64,000 nt of DNA from an uncultured Clostridia bacterium (GTDB lineage Bacteria > Bacillota > Clostridia > UBA1381): positions 1 through 64,000 of the forward strand of contig CAKSNH010000007.1 in NCBI GenBank assembly GCA_934476075.1. The letters are read 5' to 3'. A program made the position numbers and the translations under genes. The notes under the pieces are model-generated. The model did no database searches, was not told the DNA's origin, and was given only the letters and a program-made list of their open reading frames with translations. Positions 52,685-61,277 of the stretch are shown one piece after another (position 1 is the stretch's first letter; every line of letters begins with the position of its first letter).

Positions 52685-53086
52685 TCACAGATATTTTATC
52701 TCTTGAAGTATTCTGCCGTGTACCCTGAATATATGCCGTACATCTTTTAACCCGAAACAATCCGCTATACCTTCCCACGTCATGCCGTTTATGTAATATT
52801 GACGCATAACTGCTTTATCTCTCGGATTATCCAGCTTATCAATTACCCCCTCAATCCGCTCTTGAACGACCAATGCCTGTGACATTTTAATATGCAATGC
52901 TCTTTTGAGTTCGTCAATCTTGGCTATCACGTCCGTAAAATCGGTGTGTGAGCCACCTTTGGGCATATCGGATAAGTTTACTGCCCTCACCGATTGAATT
53001 TGATTTTCAAGTTCGTTTATCTCGTCCTTGATAGACTGTATCTCATGTCTGATACTTCTGTACTGTTTCAATTCTTCCTTTGTCAC
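52685..53086 (-). CDS. Phage late-gene regulator, sigma-factor-like (DUF1492/ArpU-type)
   Basis: 133 residues. An N-terminal coiled coil (EIQSIKDEINELENQIQSV) and a C-terminal sigma-region-4-like helix-turn-helix: DKAVMRQYYINGMTWEGIAD then KDVRHIFRVHGRILQEIK. Proteins of this type sit immediately upstream of terS in Clostridial and lactic phages and are thought to switch on late genes. A direct-repeat promoter follows. Confidence 0.85.
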   Translation of the reverse strand: MTKEELKQYRSIRHEIQSIKDEINELENQIQSVRAVNLSDMPKGGSHTDFTDVIAKIDELKRALHIKMSQALVVQERIEGVIDKLDNPRDKAVMRQYYINGMTWEGIADCFGLKDVRHIFRVHGRILQEIKYL

Positions 53087-53094
53087 GCTATCAC

Positions 53095-53415
53095 CTACAA
53101 TTTTATATTATTTTCAGCTACTGCCGCACGAAGCAGTATCAGATAATTTATGTTGTCAATAATTTTCTCGTCCCACAATTCCTGCGGATAACTGAAACCG
53201 TCTGTGTCGCCCCTGCACATATCGTAAACAGACACCGTATGCTTTGCCATCATTCCTGCCAATGCTCCTATCGGTGTAGTTCGTTCAATTTCCGCCGCTA
53301 TATTGAAATTATGCAGACGGTCGCCGATAGCATATTCTTTTGCCTTTTTGCATAATGTGTCCTGACACTTTGACAGTGTGTCAGATACGATTGAGTTAAA
53401 TTGTTCTGTGTTCAT
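53095..53415 (-). CDS. Nucleotide modification associated domain 1 protein (DUF1599)
   Basis: 106 residues. RLHNFNIAAEIERTTPIGAL, AGMMAKHTVSVYDM and EKIIDNINYLILLRAA match the DUF1599/Nmad1 family found in phages, proposed to act on modified nucleotides. The biochemical reaction is not known. It lies 8 nt upstream of the late regulator. Confidence 0.85.
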   Translation of the reverse strand: MNTEQFNSIVSDTLSKCQDTLCKKAKEYAIGDRLHNFNIAAEIERTTPIGALAGMMAKHTVSVYDMCRGDTDGFSYPQELWDEKIIDNINYLILLRAAVAENNIKL

Positions 53416-53417
53416 TG

Positions 53418-53654
53418 TTAGTCCTCACTTTCATACTCACCGATAACCAAATCCGAAAATTCTTCTTCAATCAGTTCTTCCGGCTCGTCATAACCAGTAT
53501 ACTTATCGCATACATAATAACGTGTGGTTTCTCCGCACTTGTTATCTTCTTTCAAATCCAAATACAAATCATACAAGCCACCTGCATAATTGTCATATTC
53601 ATACGATAAATCTTCATCACAGTATACACTGTCTTTGTATTTATAAATTTTCAT
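53418..53654 (-). CDS. Small acidic phage protein (78 residues)
   Basis: Very acidic (Asp/Glu) and tyrosine-rich: YKYDSVYCDEDLSYEYDNYA-like composition, ending EEFSDLVIGEYESED. No recognised family. It could mimic DNA, as several phage anti-defence proteins do; this is only a charge-based thought. 2 nt before the Nmad1 gene. Confidence 0.65.
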   Translation of the reverse strand: MKIYKYKDSVYCDEDLSYEYDNYAGGLYDLYLDLKEDNKCGETTRYYVCDKYTGYDEPEELIEEEFSDLVIGEYESED

Positions 53655-53669
53655 TTTTCCTACCCCCTT

Positions 53670-54158
53670 TCAATTTTTATCATTTTTCGGGTACTTTACC
53701 GGCAATATCAATCCCATGACATTTGCCCCGTCTTTGTCTAAGATATACAACATCGGATTTTTACTTACCGGATAACCGATTTTGTAAACAGGCTCGTCCT
53801 TGTCAAACAGCTTTATTATCTTTTCGTCATAATATGCCACAACATCATTACCCTTGAACTCTACGTACCTTTTCTTGTTCAGGCTCACCAGTTTATCGGT
53901 CTTGTCCATACGCAGCATCGTATTTTTCAACCGCTGCAAATATAAATCCATGACCTTTCCCTCTTTAAACCCATTTGTCTTGCAAAGTTTATCCGTGTCC
54001 AGATACCATTTATCTTTCGGCACTCTGATACAATAATAATCAATCACGTACCAAATACAGTCTTCCTGTTCTTCAATTAAACACCGTGCCGCATATTGGT
54101 TATCCTTCATCTTCTCAGTCAGTTTCAGTATCTCATTTTGCACTTTAACATAATCCAT
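53670..54158 (-). CDS. Hypothetical phage protein (162 residues)
   Basis: N-terminal helical region (KVQNEILKLTEKMKDNQYAA), then RKYFVEFK- and MLYILDKDGANVMGLILPVK-like strands at the end. No family recognised. Overlaps the SNF2 helicase end by 1 nt, so it is cotranscribed with the replication module. Confidence 0.7.
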   Translation of the reverse strand: MDYVKVQNEILKLTEKMKDNQYAARCLIEEQEDCIWYVIDYYCIRVPKDKWYLDTDKLCKTNGFKEGKVMDLYLQRLKNTMLRMDKTDKLVSLNKKRYVEFKGNDVVAYYDEKIIKLFDKDEPVYKIGYPVSKNPMLYILDKDGANVMGLILPVKYPKNDKN

Positions 54159-55537
54159 TATTTTCTGACCCCTTTCACTTTATCTATTCTTGCTTTCAAT
54201 GATTTTAATAAACTCTCTTGTGTACCGTCTTTGTTTTTCAGCGACTCCAACACATCGGTATCGCGGCTGTCCTCCACTACAAGCTGATGTATCACAACCG
54301 ACTTTTTCTGTCCCTGCCGGTGCAGTCTTGCATTCGCCTGTTTATACAGTTCCAGTGACCAATTAAGCCCGAACCAGATTATGTTATTACCGCCGTCCTG
54401 CAAGTTCAATCCATAAGCCGTACTTGCCGGATGTGCAAGCAGTACATCAAGTTTGCCGCCGTTCCATTTGCGTTCCTGTTCCGGACCTTTGTACACATCA
54501 ACACGCAGACCTGATTTACTTAACGCTTTCAGAATTCGGTCTCTGTCATGCTGAAAATTATAAAATACAAGTGCACTCTGCCCATTAAGCCCCTCGATAA
54601 TTTCAAGAAACGCTTCCAGTTTACAATCATGCATCAATACAGGGTTCTTGTTCTCGTCATAAACCGCACCGTTACACAGCTGCAACAGCTTATTCGATAA
54701 CACTGCCGCAGTACCGGCGTCAATCAAATCTTCGTCAATTTCAAGCAGCATTTCCCGTTCCAGTCTGTTATATGCCTCTCGTGATTTTTTATCAAGAACC
54801 ACCGGAATGTCGTTGTATATGCAATCGGGCAACTCCAAGTAGTCCTCCGCTTTCATGCTCACGCACACATCCGACAACACCTTTTGTATCTCAATCTCCG
54901 CCCCGTCTTTGGGCTTGTATGTGAACACACGCTCCATGTTCCTTTGGTCGGGACTGAAATATTTCTCCCGAAATCCGCCTATTGTTTTACCCAGTCTTTC
55001 GCCTCCGTCAAGTAAAAATATCTGGGCCCATAAATCAATCAAATTATTGGGTGCAGGCGTTCCCGTAAGTTCCACCAGTCGTTTGATTTTCGTCCTAATC
55101 ATTTTCAGTGACTTAAATCTTTTCGACTGATGACTTTTAAAACTGCTTGACTCATCTATGACCACCATATCGAACGGCCAATCATTGCGGTAATAATCCA
55201 CAAGCCACGTCACATTTTCACGGTTTATAATATAAATATCCGCCGGTGTATTAACCGCTGTAATTCTTTTCTTCTGCGAACCCAATACGCTCGATATTCG
55301 CAAATGCGATAAATGGTCCCACTTTTCACATTCTCTGTTCCAAGTTGTCTCGGCCACACGCTTTGGTGCAATAATTAAAATCTTCGACACTTGAAACCTG
55401 TTAAACTTCAAGTCGTTTATCGCCGTCAGCGTTATAACCGTCTTACCCAATCCCATATCAAGCCACAACGCTATTTTCGGCTGTGCGATTATCCGCTTTA
55501 TGCAGTACGCCTGATAATTGTGCGGTATAAGTTTCAT
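54158..55537 (-). CDS. SNF2-family DEAD/DEAH-box helicase
   Basis: About 459 residues from MKLIPHNYQAYC. Motif I LDMGLGKTV at about 27-35, motif II VIDESSSFK at about 131-139, VELTGTPAPNNLIDLWAQ (motif III) and the C-terminal HRQGQKKSVVIHQLV (motif VI) are typical. It remodels DNA or protein-DNA complexes; phage role unknown. I start at 55537, where ATGA overlaps the VRR-NUC stop and GGTGGGGG precedes it. The VRR-NUC plus SNF2 pair is a recurrent phage module. Confidence 0.9.
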   Translation of the reverse strand: MKLIPHNYQAYCIKRIIAQPKIALWLDMGLGKTVITLTAINDLKFNRFQVSKILIIAPKRVAETTWNRECEKWDHLSHLRISSVLGSQKKRITAVNTPADIYIINRENVTWLVDYYRNDWPFDMVVIDESSSFKSHQSKRFKSLKMIRTKIKRLVELTGTPAPNNLIDLWAQIFLLDGGERLGKTIGGFREKYFSPDQRNMERVFTYKPKDGAEIEIQKVLSDVCVSMKAEDYLELPDCIYNDIPVVLDKKSREAYNRLEREMLLEIDEDLIDAGTAAVLSNKLLQLCNGAVYDENKNPVLMHDCKLEAFLEIIEGLNGQSALVFYNFQHDRDRILKALSKSGLRVDVYKGPEQERKWNGGKLDVLLAHPASTAYGLNLQDGGNNIIWFGLNWSLELYKQANARLHRQGQKKSVVIHQLVVEDSRDTDVLESLKNKDGTQESLLKSLKARIDKVKGVRK

Positions 55538-55821
55538 TCGCCCCCACCGCCCAAACACAAATCTATGCTTTTACGGCTGTCAAGCACATAAACCTTTTGC
55601 CCCAAATCTTTCAGCCGTTTTATCTGCATATTCTGCAATGCCGTTGTTTTTCTTCCGGGTGCTTTCATCTCTGCGAAAAATATTTTACCGCCGGGCAGTA
55701 TTACAATCCTATCCGGTACACCGTTGTTGCCGGGCGACACGAACTTATACGCTCGTCCGCCCAATTCTTTGACACGCCTTACAAGATACTGCTCTATGTT
55801 TTTTTCTCTTTCGACCATCAT
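55534..55821 (-). CDS. VRR-NUC domain nuclease
   Basis: 95-residue single-domain PD-(D/E)XK nuclease. REKNIEQYLVRRVKELGGRA, GVPDRIVILPGGKIFFAEMK contains the D and E-x-K active site, and ALQNMQIKRLKDLGQKVYVL is the family end. Predicted Holliday-junction or flap nuclease that works with the adjacent helicase. Confidence 0.92.
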   Translation of the reverse strand: MMVEREKNIEQYLVRRVKELGGRAYKFVSPGNNGVPDRIVILPGGKIFFAEMKAPGRKTTALQNMQIKRLKDLGQKVYVLDSRKSIDLCLGGGGE

Positions 55822-55878
55822 ATCAACTCCTTGAATTTTATCGACCGTAACATCGTAACAAGTTTTTCTATTATATAT

Positions 55879-55917
55879 ACGCGTATAGGCGTCACAGGCG
55901 ACGCAGGCGATACGCGT
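55879..55917. other. GC-rich inverted repeat downstream of VapE
   Basis: ACGCGTAT(AG)GCGTC ... GACGC(AGGCG)ATACGCGT: an 8-bp arm pair plus an internal GGCGTC/GACGC pairing with a short loop. Unlike its AT-rich surroundings. No T run follows in either direction, so it is not an ordinary terminator. Confidence 0.6.
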
Positions 55918-55958
55918 GTGTGCCTAATTTACCTATTTTAATAAATATATTAGAATAA

Positions 55959-56091
55959 ATGTTGCAATGTTGCATTAGCTGTCAAACCCTTATGAACACT
56001 GGCTTTAAGGTGCAACATTCAAATGTTGCAAAATGTTGCAATGTTGCATTTACATTTTTTTACTTGTTGCACTTTTCTTATCAATGTTGCA
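55959..56091. repeat. Iteron-like cluster of ATGTTGCA repeats
   Basis: Seven direct copies of ATGTTGCA (starts 55959, 55967, 56023, 56033, 56041, 56064 with one mismatch, 56084) and one inverted copy TGCAACAT at 56011. Some copies are tandem at 8-10 bp spacing, close to one helix turn. The last copy falls within the final codons of vapE. May be a replication origin, operator or decayed coding repeat. Confidence 0.7.
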
Positions 56092-58501
56092 CCTTTAAAA
56101 ACCCTCTTTGTGTTCCGCAATAGCCAAATCTTATCGGCTTTTTATACCTCTCCCAACCGCCTATCAGTTCTATCGTAGCGTTAATTTCTGCTGCGTCCGA
56201 ATACCTCATGCCTTTAAAATCTCCGCCGAACACTTCACACCATATCTCCAATGCACATATCCTGTCACGCTCGACTAAATCCTTATCTTCGACATTTGCC
56301 ATACCTCCGCTGTTGTAAATCTGCCGTTTGTTTAAATCCCATTTTGACCATTCACGCGGTACTTTTTTCTCTATGTACTCTCTGATAAGTCCCTCACGCA
56401 CTGACATTTCCCTGTGCATTTCCTGTTCGGATTTCGCCCATTCTTCAAGTTCTGCCGTTAAACACAGTTGCTCGCCCATTTGATAACGGAATTTAGCCTC
56501 CGCCCAAATCATGTCTACTTCATCGTCCAAATCCCTGAACACACTTTTTGTCGGTGCCATTATTCCGGTATCCAGCGGCCAAAAGCGTCTGTTACCTGTC
56601 TTATCTCTCAGATACTCACGGTTATTGCTTGTACCGAAGAACACGCAGCGTCTCGGGCAATCCTGTACATGACGACCATATGCCGCCCTGAAACGGTCTA
56701 CTGTCTGCGACAAAACCTGTTTAACTCTATTTACATCAACCTTATTTAACGCTTCGAGTTCTCCTATTTCCACTATCCAAACACCCTGTATCAGCTCGCA
56801 TACTTCTTTGCCCTCAAACGTCTTAATGCCGTCGGTAAACCATTTTGAGTGTCCCATTTTACGAAGTATTGTGCTTTTGCCTATTCCCTGAGGTCCCGAC
56901 AAAATTGTCATTATATCGAACTTAATACCGGGCTTGTATGTTCTGGCGACCGCTGCGGTAAATGCCTTGCGTGTCACGGCCCGTGTGTACTCGTTATCGT
57001 CCGCACCCAAATAATCTATGAACAAACTGTCAAGACGGGGTACGCTGTCCCATACAAGCCCATCGAGGTATTGTTTGATTTCATCAAATGAATGTTTGCG
57101 GCCGTGTATTGATATTGCGTCCGATATTTTTTCCTTACCCGTTATCTGATAATAGTTTTCAAAATACCACCTCACACCGGCATCGTCATTATCGTCCCAA
57201 AATCTTCTGCCCGTTCTCACTCTGTCCCATGGCAGAGTATCAAGCACCGCACCTTTATGTGCGAAATCATCGGTAGCTATTCTGTTTCTCAATAACGGGT
57301 CGTTATCGAGAATAATCAGCATATTATCGGTAGTTTTAAGTATAGCGTTTGTGGTTTCGCTGCGTTTTAGCTTATCCTGCCAGTTAATATCGTCTTCACT
57401 ATGCACACCGTCAAAATCCGATTGAGCCTGCTGCAAGCGTTCCCTGTTCATAAGAACCCTCACACCCTCATCGGCAACGGCAAACTTGCACATCTCGTTA
57501 AACGAAGGCAGTTTATTCGCCGGTGTATCGGGTTTTGCGTCATTGTCAAGGTCTGCGAACATATGCAGACGTACAAGGTCAAAAGCGTTGCACAATCTGC
57601 CGCCTGCCGGGTCGGTAGCATGGTGGCTGTATAAGAACTTGCCGTCCTCATACACCACCGCACCGCCGCTTGTGCTGCCTCCCGTAAAGGTGTACCGGTT
57701 ATCAGCATTATCGCACGGCTCATATGTATTCTTTATGAACTTATCCATTACCTGATACACGTTATATACGCGGCAAAACGCACCTACGACACCGGGTTTT
57801 GTTGTGGGGTCTGCCTGTTTGCCTGCCATTCTAAGCTGTTCTTTTTCTGTCCCCGGTACCTGCGGCCAGCTCGTCATATCATGCCAGTCTGCATATTCGT
57901 TCAGTAGTCCGTCAGCATCCAAAAGCGGTTTATCTTCATATTTATATATGTACTCGCTGTCACTGCACACAGACGGGTAATACATTAATCTCGATACCTC
58001 GAACGTTGAACGGTCGAAGAACGTCATCTCCGGCTGTATGTAAAATGCTGTTTTTCTTGCAATCGGCTCAAATTCTTCCGCCGTAACCGTTCTGCTGATA
58101 GGAAATATTACACGCAGACGCGGTGCACTCGGCTGATGTTTTCGTGTTGAATACACACAATATCCGCAGCCTAACGAATTTAAACGTTTCAATATGCCGT
58201 CGGTACCGCCGGGAGGGATATTGTCCAAATCCAGAACTATAATATCTCTGCCTTTCATATTACAGGCTTTTCGCTTATTGCCTGCCAATTCACCGCCGAT
58301 AAAACCGCCGACATCTTTCAAATCGTCCTGCCTGCCCTTTGTCATTTTCATATACTCGGCTACCGTTTCGGTACTTCTGACCGGTATACCGAAACGGGCA
58401 TACAGCTCTGACAACATCAGCTTTTCAGGTTTCCACGATGTTGTTTTTCGGCTGCTGCCCGTACTTATTACAATTTGTCTGTCGTACTGCAATCCCGTCA
58501 C
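56081..58501 (-). CDS. VapE-family primase/helicase (virulence-associated E)
   Basis: 806 residues. N-terminal part has a primase-polymerase-like domain (IIVLDLDNIPPGGTDGILKR and RLRVIFPISRTVTAEEFEP). C-terminal superfamily-3-type helicase: LSGPQGIGKSTIL (Walker A, about 547-559), WIVEIGELEAL (Walker B, about 585-595) and the RRCVFFGTSN/FWPLDTG sensors. It drives phage or island replication. Overlaps the DNA polymerase gene by 4 nt. The 3' end carries one iteron-like repeat. Confidence 0.92.
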   Translation of the reverse strand: MTGLQYDRQIVISTGSSRKTTSWKPEKLMLSELYARFGIPVRSTETVAEYMKMTKGRQDDLKDVGGFIGGELAGNKRKACNMKGRDIIVLDLDNIPPGGTDGILKRLNSLGCGYCVYSTRKHQPSAPRLRVIFPISRTVTAEEFEPIARKTAFYIQPEMTFFDRSTFEVSRLMYYPSVCSDSEYIYKYEDKPLLDADGLLNEYADWHDMTSWPQVPGTEKEQLRMAGKQADPTTKPGVVGAFCRVYNVYQVMDKFIKNTYEPCDNADNRYTFTGGSTSGGAVVYEDGKFLYSHHATDPAGGRLCNAFDLVRLHMFADLDNDAKPDTPANKLPSFNEMCKFAVADEGVRVLMNRERLQQAQSDFDGVHSEDDINWQDKLKRSETTNAILKTTDNMLIILDNDPLLRNRIATDDFAHKGAVLDTLPWDRVRTGRRFWDDNDDAGVRWYFENYYQITGKEKISDAISIHGRKHSFDEIKQYLDGLVWDSVPRLDSLFIDYLGADDNEYTRAVTRKAFTAAVARTYKPGIKFDIMTILSGPQGIGKSTILRKMGHSKWFTDGIKTFEGKEVCELIQGVWIVEIGELEALNKVDVNRVKQVLSQTVDRFRAAYGRHVQDCPRRCVFFGTSNNREYLRDKTGNRRFWPLDTGIMAPTKSVFRDLDDEVDMIWAEAKFRYQMGEQLCLTAELEEWAKSEQEMHREMSVREGLIREYIEKKVPREWSKWDLNKRQIYNSGGMANVEDKDLVERDRICALEIWCEVFGGDFKGMRYSDAAEINATIELIGGWERYKKPIRFGYCGTQRGFLKVQH

Positions 58502-60495
58502 TCCTTTTTAAAATATTCACTGACATATCCGTCAGCGTTAAGCGGCAATCCTTCCGCCCATGAGATAGGCTGACTCATGATTTTACAGACTTCGTCCAAG
58601 TCGGCCTTATCCTTATCAACTTCGGCGACAATCTCGTCATGAATATGAAATGCAATCGGATAACCGGCACGTTCCAGCCTCTCTATATTTTCCGCCAAAC
58701 AATCCCTTGCAATGGCCTGTATTATGTTTTCCACCAACTTACCGCCGTATGTATCTACCGTCTGCCATTTTTTCGACTGCTGATTCATACCGAAATAGTG
58801 TATGCTCTCGCCGCCCCACCTGTTTTCACCCAAGTGTGGGTGTGCATAATATAGTTTTCGCTTTGACGGCAATTCCACCGTAAGGAAATCAAGTCCATTC
58901 TGCATATCCGCCTCACGTGCGAATATGATACCGTTTGCCACGCTCGGTCTTCCTGTGCGTATAGCTTGTTTTGCCGCATTCTCGACCTTTTTCCATAAAT
59001 CGCATATTCGCTTGTTGCTGCCACGCCATCTCTGTACGATGTCCGGCAGTTCTTCCTCGGTAAGCCCCATTGACAGCGCTCCCATATTTATTAATGCGTT
59101 TGGCCCACCGCCGTATCCCAATGCAAGCTCTGCGACTTTGCCCTTTTGTCTGAGTGCATATTCGGGATTTCCTTTTTTAATACGTTCTATCGGCACACCA
59201 AACATCTGACTCGCCGATGCCTCGTATATTTTGCCGTGCGTCTTGAACACATCAATCCGCCATTGCTCCTGTGCAAGCCATGCAATAACACGTGCCTCGA
59301 TAGCCGAAAAATCGGCGTCAACATACAGTTTGCCGTCACCTGCTACGATAGCGGTACGTATAAGCTGTGACAGTGTGTCGGACACTTTACCGAACACCAT
59401 TTTTATGAGGTCGGCTCTGCCCTTTTTCGTCAAATCACGTGCCAGCGGCAGTAAATCCGTTATATATGTACGCGGTAAATTCTGCGGCTGGATAAATCGT
59501 CCGCCCCAACGCCCCGTACGGTTAGCACCGTAAAATTGCAAAAGTCCTCTTGCACGTCCGTCATCGCACATACATTCAATCATAGTCGTGTATTTTTTAA
59601 TACTTGATTTTGACAGTACCTGTCTTATCTTCAATACCTTTTTCACGTGTTCGGGAATATCCCCCGCAAGTAAATCTTCCACCGCTTTTTTGGTCAGTGC
59701 ATCGCTGTGAATACCTTGGCTTTCAAGCCATGACAAAAGCTGTTTATTACTGTTCGGATTTTCAAGGTGTGTTATTGCGGCCGCCTGTGCTTTCAGTTCC
59801 TGTTCTTCCTGTGCACGGCAAATCAACGCACCGTTTATCAATTCGGTATCGAGCGCCACACCCCGCAAATTTATTGTCTGGTCCGTAACCCACTGCGACT
59901 GTACAAAATTCGGTACGGGAAATGCGGATAATCTCCGTTCTATCTCCATTTCGGTCACTACGTCCTGCCGGTTGTATTCCTTAAACAGTTCCCACTTTTC
60001 GGGTTCGTGTGCCGGCAGATTGCGTGTTCTTCCTCCGTTCCGCTGTGTAGGGGCGCAAGGTGAACAAAACAATTTAATCAGCGCATTGCCGACAGCCATT
60101 TTCTGCTTATCGTCGGGCAGTCCCAATGCTTTGCCCGCAGCAGACAATCCCGCCGTATAACCGCAGTACAAACCGTGTACCATAGTGCAGTGCCATTGTT
60201 TCAGCCACTGTATTTTTGCCGAAGTATCGCCACCCAAATAAAATTTACTCAGTGCGTACCACTCAAACGCGGCATTATATGCGTGCTTTATAACTCTTTC
60301 ATCAAACAGTGCCGCTTTTATTTCAGACGGAATTTGTTCGCCTTTTGTAAAATCGATGACCTGCACAGGCTGTCCGTCTGCCGAATAAGCGAAAAGCAAT
60401 ATTTCAAAATCGGAACTCTGCACATATTTATACATTCCGCTTGCCTTTATATCTATACTGCTGTAAGTTTCAATGTCGACACTTAAATGCTGCAT
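58498..60495 (-). CDS. Phage family A DNA polymerase
   Basis: 665 residues. 3'-5' exonuclease region at the N-terminus (LSVDIETYSSIDIKASGMYK). Polymerase motif A DADFSAIEARVIAWLAQE at about 394-411, motif B-type KVAELALGYGGGPNALI at about 453-469, and motif C FHIHDEIVAEV near 610. This is the phage-specific subfamily of DNA polymerase I that works with VapE-type initiators. Upstream of it 60496-60607 holds no clear gene. Confidence 0.94.
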   Translation of the reverse strand: MQHLSVDIETYSSIDIKASGMYKYVQSSDFEILLFAYSADGQPVQVIDFTKGEQIPSEIKAALFDERVIKHAYNAAFEWYALSKFYLGGDTSAKIQWLKQWHCTMVHGLYCGYTAGLSAAGKALGLPDDKQKMAVGNALIKLFCSPCAPTQRNGGRTRNLPAHEPEKWELFKEYNRQDVVTEMEIERRLSAFPVPNFVQSQWVTDQTINLRGVALDTELINGALICRAQEEQELKAQAAAITHLENPNSNKQLLSWLESQGIHSDALTKKAVEDLLAGDIPEHVKKVLKIRQVLSKSSIKKYTTMIECMCDDGRARGLLQFYGANRTGRWGGRFIQPQNLPRTYITDLLPLARDLTKKGRADLIKMVFGKVSDTLSQLIRTAIVAGDGKLYVDADFSAIEARVIAWLAQEQWRIDVFKTHGKIYEASASQMFGVPIERIKKGNPEYALRQKGKVAELALGYGGGPNALINMGALSMGLTEEELPDIVQRWRGSNKRICDLWKKVENAAKQAIRTGRPSVANGIIFAREADMQNGLDFLTVELPSKRKLYYAHPHLGENRWGGESIHYFGMNQQSKKWQTVDTYGGKLVENIIQAIARDCLAENIERLERAGYPIAFHIHDEIVAEVDKDKADLDEVCKIMSQPISWAEGLPLNADGYVSEYFKKE

Positions 60496-60607
60496 TCTTG
60501 TTACTCCTTATCTTATTTAATGCCGTCAGCCGTTTATTAACGTTGCCCGCCGTATACCGCGTGGAGGTGGCATTTTATACAGCAGCGGTGCACACGCACC
60601 GCAATAA

Positions 60608-61276
60608 TTACATTCCGTAAACCGAACCGACCGGCTGTCCCGTTATAGGGTCTATCTGCGGTACGGGTTGCTGTGTCATTGGCTGCTGATACTGTGGGTA
60701 CACCGGCTGTGCCATTGGCTGCTGTACTGTTTGTGTGGCAACATCGCCAAAATCAGTAGCTGCGTTTGTGTGACCGCCGAGAGGTTCTCCGTCATCGATT
60801 TTCAGAACGTTGCCCAAACCGCAGCCGATACCCTTTTTACCGTTTGCGTTATACGCAAAGAAATTCACGGTTACTCTTGCAAACATTCCGCTGTATACGT
60901 CTGTCGGTGCAAGCGGTACATTAATATTTGATACGTGTACTACTTCGGGTTTTGTCTTTGAACTCGCTGTGATAACCCAATGTCCTTTACATTCTTCACC
61001 GAAAGCCTCGCCCGATGGTCTTACTCCGTCACCGTCATACAACGGTATCGCCAATACGGGCGGTCTTACTCCGTTCCATTTATCCCTTGTACCGTTCTGT
61101 GCGGCCGACTCAATAGCGGCATCAAAATCGGCTTTTGTTGCTACGTCCGATTTCGGTATCAGCAGCGTTACGCCGTATTTTGCCTCACCTCCGTTGTTAC
61201 TGTACGGCTCGTTCAGATGTGCGTATGACAGTCTTACCACACCCGTTAAACATTTTGTTGCTATTCCTTGATACAT
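60608..61276 (-). CDS. DUF2815 protein, likely single-stranded DNA-binding protein
   Basis: 222 residues. RLSYAHLNEPYSNNGGEAKY, VTLLIPKSDVATKADFDAAI and FARVTVNFFAYNANGKKGIG are DUF2815 signatures. The family is consistently found with DUF2800 and phage DNA polymerase and is predicted to bind single-stranded DNA. The last 60 residues are Pro/Gln-rich (QQPMAQPVYPQYQQPM), as in SSB tails. Starts 2 nt after DUF2800. Confidence 0.9.
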   Translation of the reverse strand: MYQGIATKCLTGVVRLSYAHLNEPYSNNGGEAKYGVTLLIPKSDVATKADFDAAIESAAQNGTRDKWNGVRPPVLAIPLYDGDGVRPSGEAFGEECKGHWVITASSKTKPEVVHVSNINVPLAPTDVYSGMFARVTVNFFAYNANGKKGIGCGLGNVLKIDDGEPLGGHTNAATDFGDVATQTVQQPMAQPVYPQYQQPMTQQPVPQIDPITGQPVGSVYGM

Positions 61277-61277
61277 A

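Noticed and set aside
55959..56091. Short repeats considered as CRISPR array
   Set aside because: Repeats are 8 bp with irregular spacing and no constant-length spacers; no cas genes are near.
60496..60607. Possible 20-codon frame between DUF2815 and the polymerase
   Set aside because: GTG-started and very short, no ribosome binding site; not supported.
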